Origin: Palsa-459 sp963841965
Lineage (GTDB): Bacteria; Actinomycetota; Acidimicrobiia; Acidimicrobiales; RAAP-2
Length of the DNA stretch: 64,000 nucleotides
NCBI GenBank assembly: GCA_963841965.1
Contig: CAWJES010000004.1
Coordinates: forward strand, 248,001 to 312,000
Reading direction: 5' to 3'
The notes below the pieces were generated by a model. That model worked only from the letters and a program-made list of their open reading frames with translations, searched no databases and was not told where the DNA came from. Shown here piece after piece: positions 20,104 to 26,999 of this stretch (positions within the stretch are counted from its first letter, which is position 1; the number at the start of each line of letters is the position of its first letter). The translations under genes were made by a program, and so were the position numbers.

Positions 20104-20709
20104 GTGGAGACCGTGCACGTCGACGCGCGGTCGGGCCGTGAATGGGTACTCGTGCCGGTCAAGGCGTTTCACCATGCGAAGCAGCGCCTGGCTCCAGTTC
20201 TCGATGAAGAGAACCGGCGCGCGCTCGTGAGGCGCATGACAGCGCACGTCCTTGCCGCAGCCGCGCCTCTCCCGACCTGCGTCGCCTGCGATGATCCCGA
20301 TGTCGCGACGTTCGCCGAGGCGCATGGCGCGGCGGTCGCCTGGACGCCCGGCCTGGGACTCAATGGTGCTGTCGAGGCGGGCGTCTCACAGCTCGCAGCC
20401 CTTGGTGCGGCCTATGTGACCGTCGTGCACGCCGACCTCCCTGTCGCTCGGGACATCGGTTTGTTGCCTTCGTTCGACGGTGTCACGCTCGCGCCGAACA
20501 GGCGCCGGGATGGAACGAACCTCATCCGGGTGCCGACGACGCAGGGATTCGCGATGCAGTTCGGTCAAGGCTCCTTCGAGCGCCACCTCGACGAGTGTCG
20601 ACGACGCGGTCTCGCAGTCGAGATTCTGAAGCGCGACGACCTCGCCTTCGACGTCGACCTTCCTGAAGATCTGTACGAGCTTCGTGATCGTGAAGGAGGG
20701 GCCCCGTAG
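20104..20709 (+). CDS. cofC: 2-phospho-L-lactate (phosphoenolpyruvate) guanylyltransferase, F420 biosynthesis
   Basis: 201-residue CofC/FbiD. LVPVKAFHHAKQRLAPVL is the nucleotide-binding start, followed by VVHADLPVARDI, APNRRRDGTNLIRVP and FDVDLPEDLYEL, all characteristic. It activates phospholactate or phosphoenolpyruvate with GTP in the first step of coenzyme F420 side-chain assembly, implying F420-dependent chemistry in this organism. Start GTG at 20104. Its TAG stop lies in the loop of the following terminator hairpin. Confidence 0.93.
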   Translation: METVHVDARSGREWVLVPVKAFHHAKQRLAPVLDEENRRALVRRMTAHVLAAAAPLPTCVACDDPDVATFAEAHGAAVAWTPGLGLNGAVEAGVSQLAALGAAYVTVVHADLPVARDIGLLPSFDGVTLAPNRRRDGTNLIRVPTTQGFAMQFGQGSFERHLDECRRRGLAVEILKRDDLAFDVDLPEDLYELRDREGGAP

Positions 20710-20723
20710 GGCCCCTCCTTCAC
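20690..20723. terminator. Bidirectional terminator between cofC and the Lys/Ala-rich gene
   Basis: Perfect 15-bp inverted repeat (arms 20690-20704 and 20709-20723, loop CGTA). The cofC stop codon (20707-20709) falls in the loop and first stem base, so the last codons of cofC are part of the stem. The palindrome serves the convergent gene equally well. Confidence 0.85.
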
Positions 20724-20758
20724 GTCCTTCGCATCGCCGGAGCTCCGGCGATCGGGAA

Positions 20759-21166
20759 CTAGCGGCGCGTCGCCTTCTTGGCGGCGGTCTTGCGAGCCGG
20801 AGCCTTCTTGGCGGCGGTCTTGCGAGCCGGAGCCTTCTTGGCAGCGGTCTTGCGAGCCGGAGCCTTCTTGGCAGCGGTCTTGCGAGCCGGAGCCCTCTTG
20901 GCGGCGGTCTTGCGGGCCGGAGCCTTCTTGGCAGCGGTCTTGCGGGCCGGAGCCTTCTTGGCAGCGGTCTTGCGAGCCGGAGCCTTCTTGGCAGCGGTCT
21001 TGCGGGCCGGCGCCTTCTTGGCGGCGGTCTTGCGAGCCGGAGCCTTGCGGGCCGGGGCCTTGCGGGCCGGGGCCTTGCGGGCCGGGGCCTTCTTGACTGC
21101 CTTCTTGGCAACCGTCTTACGTGCCGGGGCCTTCTTGGCCGGGGCCTTCTTTGCGGCTATCGCCAC
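20759..21166 (-). CDS. Lys/Ala/Pro-repeat DNA-binding protein resembling a free HupB tail
   Basis: 135 residues built almost only of Lys, Ala, Pro, Arg and Thr: units of AKKAPARKTA repeat about nine times and shorter KAPAR units stand near the N-terminus. This is the composition of the C-terminal tail of mycobacterial HupB and of histone H1, but no HU domain precedes it; the upstream sequence in all frames is unlike HU. It has its own GTG start with AAGGAGGT seven bases before. Its place next to cofC-gpsA matches the hupB neighbourhood of mycobacteria. Likely binds and compacts DNA, possibly RNA. Confidence 0.75.
   Translation of the reverse strand: MAIAAKKAPAKKAPARKTVAKKAVKKAPARKAPARKAPARKAPARKTAAKKAPARKTAAKKAPARKTAAKKAPARKTAAKKAPARKTAAKRAPARKTAAKKAPARKTAAKKAPARKTAAKKAPARKTAAKKATRR
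20771..21030. repeat. 30-bp tandem repeat inside the Lys/Ala-rich gene
   Basis: Eight head-to-tail 30-base units from 20791 to 21030, preceded by two thirds of another, nearly identical (differences at single positions such as GCG/GCA and GAG/GGG). Each encodes ten residues, AKKAPARKTA in rotation. No spacers, so this is a coding minisatellite and not a CRISPR array. Such a repeat can change copy number and is also easily collapsed in assembly. Confidence 0.95.
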
Positions 21167-21521
21167 AGTGCACCTCCTTGGTGTCCAGTGCTAACTCAAG
21201 GTGGAGCCTGCGGGGCCGCACACACCCTCGAGTGCCGGGTTCCGCATTGCTGCACCAAATTCTGTGAAGAGGTCTCGACCGCTCTCGCGCCCTGCCACTC
21301 GGCAGTGCACCGTTCGGCCGCAGACCACGGTCACCTCGGATTCGGAAGGCGATGTAGTGGCGTGCAATCAATTCTGATGCGCACTGCATCGTGCTGTGTG
21401 CACGATGCGAGACGAATCACACACACCATTCACCGTCTCCTCCGCCAGAAGGACCACACAAAAGTTCAGTCGTTCAGCAACGCAATGTCAAGCATTTGTT
21501 TTCTCACGCCCGTTGTCATGC
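21167..21521. promoter_or_regulatory. Divergent control region between the Lys/Ala-rich gene and the VirD4-like gene
   Basis: 355 bases without a recognisable gene, containing both start regions. The right half (about 21370-21520) is visibly richer in A and T than the flanks (for example CATTTGTTTTCTCAC), as expected for a promoter or for foreign DNA. A perfect inverted repeat with 9-bp arms at 21386-21408 is the only clear element. Confidence 0.45.
21386..21408. promoter_or_regulatory. Perfect 9-bp inverted repeat upstream of the VirD4-like gene
   Basis: Arms GCATCGTGC (21386-21394) and GCACGATGC (21400-21408) with loop TGTGT, 114 bases before the proposed start at 21522. It could be an operator for a dimeric regulator, a hairpin, or a nick-site-like structure for the nearby relaxase. 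The sequence alone does not decide. Confidence 0.4.
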
Positions 21522-22799
21522 ATGCACGATCCGCGCGAAGGGATCTACCTCGGTGCGTCGGACTCGTCATTCGTGTTCAGTGGTGCGCAACGCAGCACGC
21601 TCGTGCTCGGTCCCACTCGATCGGGAAAGACAACGTCGGTGCTCGTTCCGAATGTGTTGCTCGCGCGCTGCGCGGTCGTGACGACGTCGACGAAGGACGA
21701 CGTGATGCGGATGACGGCTGCGGTGCGCTCGGACGTCGGACACGTGCTGCTCTTCGATCCGAGTGGCACAGTGCCATGCCCACCAGGCGTTCGGCGCGTC
21801 GGATGGTCGCCGGTCCACGCCTCATCCAGCTGGGATGCTGCCGTGCTCACTGCAAGCTCGCTCGTCGACGCCGCTCTGCTCCGGGCGCGGGGCAGCGGCG
21901 TCCCGGACCATTGGACCGAACGGGCTGGCGCTCTCCTCGCGCCGCTCCTGCACGCGGCCTCGTTGGGTGAAAAGGGGGTCCCTGAACTGGCCCGATGGGT
22001 CGATCTTAGGGAGGGGGACGAGGCGCTGGGGATCATCGCGAGGGTCGCGGGATCCGGGCACACTGCAGCGGCCTCGCTCGGTGGGGTGCTGGCAACCGAA
22101 GAGCGGGAGCTCTCGGGGATCTGGTCAACCACCGCAGGCGTGCTGCGTGCCTGGCGTACCGACGCGGCACGTTCGGCCGCCGCGGACCCACCGCTCGACA
22201 TCGATGCATTCGTCCGGGGAACGAGCACGCTGCACATCGTCTCGCCCTCTCGGCACCAGGTCGCGGCGGCGCCCCTGGTCGTCGGCATGATCGACTCGAT
22301 CGTGCACGCGACATACGACCAGCACGAACGCGGTGCGAGCGTGCTCCTTGCCTTGGACGAGCTGGCGAACGTCGCGCCGCTGCCTTCCCTCCCATCAATT
22401 GTGAGCGAAGGCGCGGCCCAAGGCGTCATCGTCGTCGGATGCCTGCAGGACCTGAGTCAGGCGAGAGTGCGATGGGGGGCTGCCGCCGAGGGGTTCCTGT
22501 CACTCTTCCCGACGACCGTCGTCCTTCCCGGCATTGCGGACCGCGCGACGCTGGAGGCGCTGAGCGCTCTCGCCGGCCGCCACGATGTGGCCGCGACGTC
22601 CGTCGCTCGTGCCCGTCGCGGACACGAGGTCGTCACGCGGTCGCTCGTCGAGCGACCGCGGCTCCCCGTCGACGCAGTCGCACGTGGCAGAGCAGGACAC
22701 GCTCTCACGCTCGACGCGTCCAAGCAGCTCGGCTGGATCCGCCTCACGCCGGCGTACCTCGATCCGCGGTTCGGTGCGTCCCGGTCGCTCACCCGATGA
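21522..22799 (+). CDS. VirD4/TraG-type coupling-protein-like ATPase without membrane anchor
   Basis: 425 residues from the ATG at 21522. Walker A is LGPTRSGKTTSVLVPN (residues 29-44), Walker B is SVLLALDELANVAPLPSL (Asp279-Glu280), then the post-B motif GVIVVGCLQDLSQARVRWG, the layout of TraG/TraD/VirD4 conjugative coupling ATPases. No transmembrane helices precede the Walker A motif, where VirD4 proteins usually have two. Coupling proteins pump single-stranded DNA with its relaxase into a type IV secretion channel; no channel genes are in the window. The 3' end overlaps the relaxase gene by 11 bases, tail to tail. An upstream start would add about 42 residues of poor quality. Confidence 0.75.
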   Translation: MHDPREGIYLGASDSSFVFSGAQRSTLVLGPTRSGKTTSVLVPNVLLARCAVVTTSTKDDVMRMTAAVRSDVGHVLLFDPSGTVPCPPGVRRVGWSPVHASSSWDAAVLTASSLVDAALLRARGSGVPDHWTERAGALLAPLLHAASLGEKGVPELARWVDLREGDEALGIIARVAGSGHTAAASLGGVLATEERELSGIWSTTAGVLRAWRTDAARSAAADPPLDIDAFVRGTSTLHIVSPSRHQVAAAPLVVGMIDSIVHATYDQHERGASVLLALDELANVAPLPSLPSIVSEGAAQGVIVVGCLQDLSQARVRWGAAAEGFLSLFPTTVVLPGIADRATLEALSALAGRHDVAATSVARARRGHEVVTRSLVERPRLPVDAVARGRAGHALTLDASKQLGWIRLTPAYLDPRFGASRSLTR

Positions 22800-24006
22800 A
22801 GCGACCTCGGTGCGCTCCTCGTGCGATGGGATCGATCTCGATTCCAGTGCTCCTGCTCGCCGTGCTCCGTCGCCCAAGCGGGGCGAGGGCGATCCGCGCC
22901 GCGGGTGTCGCACCGCGAGGATCGATCGCCCACTCGATCGGGTGACCCGCCTGAAGGTACCGATCGAGGTCGACGGCTCGCTCCACCCACATTGCGAGGG
23001 CGCCGACCTCGGTGGGTCGGGCTCCGAGCACCCGCACGGCGCGTGCGCGGCGCAGCGTGACGGCGGGGATGCCGTCCTCGTCTGACCATCCGCGCATGAC
23101 GATCCGGGAGGCCTCACCGGCGCTGCCACGGGCCAAGCCGAATGTGCTTGCCTGCGCCCAGGCCCTCGTGACGTCCGTCCGTGAGACCATGCCGTCCCCG
23201 AGCTCTGCACCGAACCTGTGCTCGTCGATCAGGAAGCGCGACCTGTCCGGCACAAATGGAGGTTCGAACCGCTCGGCCCTCGACACCAGGCCCCTCCAGT
23301 GGTCCGTGACCTCTCGACGACTCGGTTGGGCCTTGCCCCCGGTGCGCTCCACCCTGCCATCACGGCCACGAGCAACCGACATCGCCGCGACGAGCCCCGG
23401 ATCGATGCCCTCCACCCGCATTGCGCCCGTCCTTCCTGTCCAGGACAACCGGTCGACCGCATCGGGAAGCCCCGCGCGCAGCGCCGCGCGGTACAGCGCG
23501 TCGGCTGCTGCGGCGTGCCGATAGAGCCGACGAGCGTCCAGCGGGTCGCCGGAGGCATCCCAGCCGCCGATCAGGAGGTGGCTGTGGAGATGCGGATCGA
23601 GCGTCCGGTTGGTGCCGTGGGTGAATCCGACGATGACCGGCTCACTTGGCGCGCAGACCCGCTGGCCAGTCGGAGCCCTCGTCCGCAGCCCCTCCTCGCG
23701 AAGGTACTCGAGCGCACCGGACATCGCCTCTGCGTGGAGTGCGACGACGCGGCGTCCGCCGTCCGCCGGCTCGATCGCGAGCAGGACGCTCACCTCCTTC
23801 GGCGCCGCGATGATGACATCGAAGCCGCGTCGGCCCGATCGCAGCGGGCGCGCGAGCAAGGCTCCAACCGTCTCGTCGACGGTGCGGCCACGGCCTCCCG
23901 CGAGCACGACCCCAGGAGGCCCGACGCGCAGGCCATCGAGCTCGTGCGCCTGGTCCCGAAGGAAGTAGGAGCCGTCCCCGCGATAGGAGAGGATCCGGAC
24001 CGTCAC
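22789..24006 (-). CDS. MobF/TrwC-type relaxase domain protein without helicase
   Basis: 405 residues from the GTG at 24006 (a TTG at 24015 is possible). GFDVIIAAPKEVSVLLAI and, at residues 134-145, RTLDPHLHSHLL give the three-His metal site (His139, 141, 143) of MobF relaxases; Tyr8 and Tyr14 are candidates for the DNA-attacking tyrosine. MobF enzymes nick one strand at oriT and stay bound to its 5' end. The usual C-terminal RecD-like helicase is absent; residues 200-405 show no Walker motif. Fifteen to 25 bases after the PafBC stop, so probably in one operon with it, and convergent with the coupling-like ATPase. Confidence 0.75.
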   Translation of the reverse strand: MTVRILSYRGDGSYFLRDQAHELDGLRVGPPGVVLAGGRGRTVDETVGALLARPLRSGRRGFDVIIAAPKEVSVLLAIEPADGGRRVVALHAEAMSGALEYLREEGLRTRAPTGQRVCAPSEPVIVGFTHGTNRTLDPHLHSHLLIGGWDASGDPLDARRLYRHAAAADALYRAALRAGLPDAVDRLSWTGRTGAMRVEGIDPGLVAAMSVARGRDGRVERTGGKAQPSRREVTDHWRGLVSRAERFEPPFVPDRSRFLIDEHRFGAELGDGMVSRTDVTRAWAQASTFGLARGSAGEASRIVMRGWSDEDGIPAVTLRRARAVRVLGARPTEVGALAMWVERAVDLDRYLQAGHPIEWAIDPRGATPAARIALAPLGRRSTASRSTGIEIDPIARGAHRGRFIG

Positions 24007-24030
24007 CGGACCCAAAGGTCGCTGCGCTGG

Positions 24031-25941
24031 TCAGTCCTTGGCGCGACGTCCGTAGCGCTCGCGAACCCGCGCAGCCGCATCTCGTCCGATGTCCTGGAGG
24101 GACTCCGGGGCGATGACCTCCGCTCCGGCGCCCGCCTGGACCATCAGCCTCGCGAGGTAGGTGGGCGACGCGACAGCCAGGCGGATGACGGTTCGCCCGT
24201 CTGCGAGGCTCCCGATCCGCTCGACGCCCTCGGTTTCCTGCAGCCACGCCACGTCATCAGTGAGGGCGATGTCGACTCGCTCCGCATCGGCGAATCCGTA
24301 GACGTCGTCGAACGCCGGGGGGATCTCGGTATGGGTCCATGTCCCGACATCGACGGCGGAGTCGATCCGATCGAGGCGGAACGTTCGCCATCCGCCCGCG
24401 AGGTGGCACCAGGCGAGGGCGTAGAACCTTCCAGCGCGCTCGCGAACGGCCACAGGCTCGATCCTGCGGTCGCTCACCGCGTCAGAGGACGCCGAGTAGT
24501 AGGTCACCAGGAGCTGGCGGTGCCCAGCGACCGCCGACTCGATCGGGGCGAGCGCCGCCGGCTTCGGGACGTCAATGTCGACCTTGGCGCCCGTCACCGT
24601 CTCGAGCTTTTCGAGGGCGCCAGCGAGTGCGCCGCGGTCATCGGCACCGGTGAGCGCCAGGGCTGCCCGGGCGGACGCGGCGAGCTCGAAGCCGTCCCGC
24701 CAGGTGAGCTGTGGACGGAACAGGCCGCTGTCCACCCACACCACATCGTCTCCCTCCTCGTCGTCGAGGGGCACCTGGATATCGAGGAGGTCGCCATGCA
24801 GGAAGGGGGGAACGCCCATGCACGCTGCCTCGAGCAGGACAGTGCGCATCGCGTCGCGCGACACGCCGAAGCGCATCGACAGCTCCGTCAAAGTGGTCCG
24901 GCGCTGCTGGGCGAGCGTGGTGAGGACTGCGAGCAGCCGTTGCGCGGCACTGGGCGTCGCCGTGGATGCGTCGGCCTCAGGACCCCACGCGATGGTCCCG
25001 GGGTTGCTGTGCTGCGCCGTGATGATCGCATCGAGCCAGGCCACGATGTCGTCGCGAACTCGGGGGGGCGAGACGACCACTGCATGGTGCAGCAGGCCGA
25101 GCACCCAGCTCCTCGAGAGTCCCGGCAGTCCCCAGCCAATGGAGACGAGCGCCGAACCGTCGCGGTGCCGCGAGGTGGTCGTGTCGCCTTCGAGCTCCGA
25201 GACGACGGAGCCCGCGATCGAGGCGTCCACCCGCACGGTCACCTCCTGACGGCCGCGCCCGCCTTCCCACGGACGTGCAGCCCGGAGCGTTTCGAGCTGG
25301 GCCGCGGTGAGGTGCCCGGAGCCGGGCGCATCGAGCTTGGGGATGCCGGTGATCCTGTCGACGCGGAAGTGTCTCGGCACCTCACGCTCGAGGTCGTAGC
25401 CACCGGCGTACCAGTGGGTCCCGTGCCGCACGAGCGTGCCGATCGCGACGCGGCGCTCGCGCTCCTTGTGGGTGAACGACACGGCCCGTTGCCCCGCGAG
25501 CGCCCGGTACAGGTACGGCAGGGCGGGCAGCGTGGCAAGGGCTGCCGTCGGCGTTGCGGGCGGAGCATCGAGCAGCACGCGTGCGACGCCCGCCCCGCCG
25601 AAGCCAAGCGTCGCGGCCGCGAGTCCGAGGGCGTGCTCCTCGGCGTCGGTGAGTCCGAGGTCGGGCAGCCAGAACGAGGCGGGCTCGATGCGGTAGCCGA
25701 CCTGCTCGTCCGTCTCGATCGGGATCGAGAGGATCTCGATGCCGGTGGTCCTCAGCTCGCGCTTGTCTCGCTCGAACTTCTGCCGGACCGCATCGGGGCC
25801 GCCGTCGTAGCCGGGCACGTCCTTGCGGATGCGCGCGAGGGACAGCGGGGTCGTGGTGTTGAGCAGCGCGAGGACGAGGTTCGTCTGTCGCTCCTGCTTC
25901 TCGACGATGCGCCTTTTCGGTGTTTCGGTCCGTGGTGCCAT
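24031..25941 (-). CDS. pafBC: Fused PafB-PafC WYL-domain transcriptional regulator
   Basis: 636 residues containing two copies of the winged-helix plus WYL architecture. Copy 1: RQTNLVLALLNTTTPLSLARIRKDVPGY, RDKRELRTTGIEI and a WYL region around THWYAGGYDLEREVPRHFRVDRI. Copy 2 begins near residue 345 (AQRLLAVLTTLAQQRRTTLTELSMRFGVS) with a WYL region FYALAWCHLAGGWRTFRLDRI. In mycobacteria PafB and PafC act together to activate the LexA/RecA-independent DNA-damage response; fused forms occur in some actinobacteria. No tatA/tatC or proteasome genes are near; instead a relaxase follows directly. Confidence 0.88.
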   Translation of the reverse strand: MAPRTETPKRRIVEKQERQTNLVLALLNTTTPLSLARIRKDVPGYDGGPDAVRQKFERDKRELRTTGIEILSIPIETDEQVGYRIEPASFWLPDLGLTDAEEHALGLAAATLGFGGAGVARVLLDAPPATPTAALATLPALPYLYRALAGQRAVSFTHKERERRVAIGTLVRHGTHWYAGGYDLEREVPRHFRVDRITGIPKLDAPGSGHLTAAQLETLRAARPWEGGRGRQEVTVRVDASIAGSVVSELEGDTTTSRHRDGSALVSIGWGLPGLSRSWVLGLLHHAVVVSPPRVRDDIVAWLDAIITAQHSNPGTIAWGPEADASTATPSAAQRLLAVLTTLAQQRRTTLTELSMRFGVSRDAMRTVLLEAACMGVPPFLHGDLLDIQVPLDDEEGDDVVWVDSGLFRPQLTWRDGFELAASARAALALTGADDRGALAGALEKLETVTGAKVDIDVPKPAALAPIESAVAGHRQLLVTYYSASSDAVSDRRIEPVAVRERAGRFYALAWCHLAGGWRTFRLDRIDSAVDVGTWTHTEIPPAFDDVYGFADAERVDIALTDDVAWLQETEGVERIGSLADGRTVIRLAVASPTYLARLMVQAGAGAEVIAPESLQDIGRDAAARVRERYGRRAKD

Positions 25942-26067
25942 CAGCGGGCCACGTTACGCGCCTCACGCGCTCCTGCTTCTGCCGGGCAGGTGCCGAGGCG
26001 AAGGCCTTGACGTCCACGCCGTCGTTCCATCTGCCGGAGCGCAGTGTCGGGCGCTGCCGTGGTCAGC

Positions 26068-26553
26068 TCAGAGGTCGAGGGCCCGGCGCCACGTGCCTGA
26101 TCGCCCGCCGGACTTCTCCCAGACGGCCGCCTGCTCGATGGTCATCGTCCGGTCAGCGCTCTTGCACATGTCGTAGATGCAGAGCGCGGCGACCGTGGCA
26201 CCCATGAGCGCCTCCATTTCCACGCCGGTGCGGTCCACGGTGTCGACATGGGCCTCGACCTCGACGAAGGTGTCCCCGATCTGGAAGTTCACCGAGACGT
26301 TCCCCACCATGACCGCGTGGCACATGGGCAGCAGCTCCGCTGCTCGCTTCGCAGCCTGGATCCCGGCAATCCGCGCCGCCGCAAGCACATCGCCCTTGTG
26401 GATGGCGTTGGAGGCGATCCTCGATGTTGTCTCGGGGAGCATCGTCACCCGGCACCTCGCCATTGCCCGCCGCGACGAGACCTCGGACGGGCCGACCTCT
26501 CGGGCGAAGGGGGTGCCGATCGGGTCGAGGTGCATCTGGTGGCGGTCCGGCAC
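26068..26553 (-). CDS. moaC: Cyclic pyranopterin monophosphate synthase
   Basis: 161 residues. HLDPIGTPFAREVG is the usual MoaC start, followed by GDVLAAARIAGIQAAKRAAELLPMCHAVMVGNVSV with the active-site Lys and Cys-His region, VDRTGVEMEALMGATVAALCIYDMCKSADR with the second catalytic Lys, and KSGGRSGTW. Second step of molybdenum cofactor synthesis. No other moa gene is in the window except the ThiF-type protein near 52 kb. Divergent from the fmdB-like gene, with the CIRCE-like element between them. Confidence 0.95.
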   Translation of the reverse strand: MPDRHQMHLDPIGTPFAREVGPSEVSSRRAMARCRVTMLPETTSRIASNAIHKGDVLAAARIAGIQAAKRAAELLPMCHAVMVGNVSVNFQIGDTFVEVEAHVDTVDRTGVEMEALMGATVAALCIYDMCKSADRTMTIEQAAVWEKSGGRSGTWRRALDL

Positions 26554-26600
26554 GCGGGAAGTCTATGGCTGATGCGTCCCATGCCCCGGACCCCGGCTAC

Positions 26601-26631
26601 GATTGGCACTCCACGAGGCCGAGTGCCAATC
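26601..26631. promoter_or_regulatory. CIRCE-type HrcA operator
   Basis: Perfect palindrome with 11-base arms, core TTGGCACTC - nine bases - GAGTGCCAA. This is the CIRCE layout (consensus TTAGCACTC-N9-GAGTGCTAA), bound by the heat-shock repressor HrcA, with the GG/CC variant frequent in high-GC bacteria. It ends 17 bases before the ATG of the fmdB-like gene, so it would lie in its promoter or 5' leader. It also lies 48 bases upstream of the divergent moaC start. Confidence 0.85.
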
Positions 26632-26648
26632 GGCTGCCGAGGAGTCTG

Positions 26649-26999
26649 ATGCCGACCTACGAGTACCGCTGTGAGAACTGTGGGATGACGATCGAGGTCG
26701 TCCAGGGATTCCACGATGATCCGTTGACCACTTGCTCGACGTGCGGCGGGACCCTCCGGAAGGTCTATGCACCGGTGGGAATCGTGTTCAAGGGATCCGG
26801 CTTCTACAAGACCGACAGCCGCGGCTCAGGTTCGTCGCGCTCGACGGTCCCCTCGCAGAAGGATGCGCCGAAGGAGCCGTCGGGAGACACCCCCAAGGAG
26901 GGCTCGTCGTCATCGGACGCTGGAGCTGCCGGTTCCTCGACGTCCGAGAAGGCCTCGAAGCCCGCGCCAACGACCTCGGGGACGACGCCGGCGCCCTGA
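26649..26999 (+). CDS. FmdB-family zinc-ribbon protein
   Basis: 116 residues. The first 60 are the FmdB/CxxC_CxxC domain: MPTYEYRCENCGM... and TTCSTCGGTLRKVY give four zinc-binding Cys, followed by FKGSGFYKTDSR. The remainder is a Ser/Lys/Pro/Thr-rich disordered tail. The start has GAGGAG a few bases upstream. The family is often labelled a transcriptional regulator, but its role is not established. The CIRCE element directly upstream suggests heat-shock control. Its stop abuts that of the opposite pmbA gene. Confidence 0.88.
   Translation: MPTYEYRCENCGMTIEVVQGFHDDPLTTCSTCGGTLRKVYAPVGIVFKGSGFYKTDSRGSGSSRSTVPSQKDAPKEPSGDTPKEGSSSSDAGAAGSSTSEKASKPAPTTSGTTPAP

Noticed and set aside
20771..21030. 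Possible CRISPR array
   Set aside because: Thirty-base units are directly adjacent without spacers and encode a repetitive protein.
20759..25941. Integrative conjugative element
   Set aside because: No integrase, no secretion-channel genes, no flanking direct repeats and no tRNA boundary, so only the relaxase and coupling ATPase support it.
23218..26010. A 930-codon open frame on the plus strand
   Set aside because: It is the antisense shadow of the relaxase and PafBC genes. It shows no family motifs, and long mirror frames are expected at this GC content.
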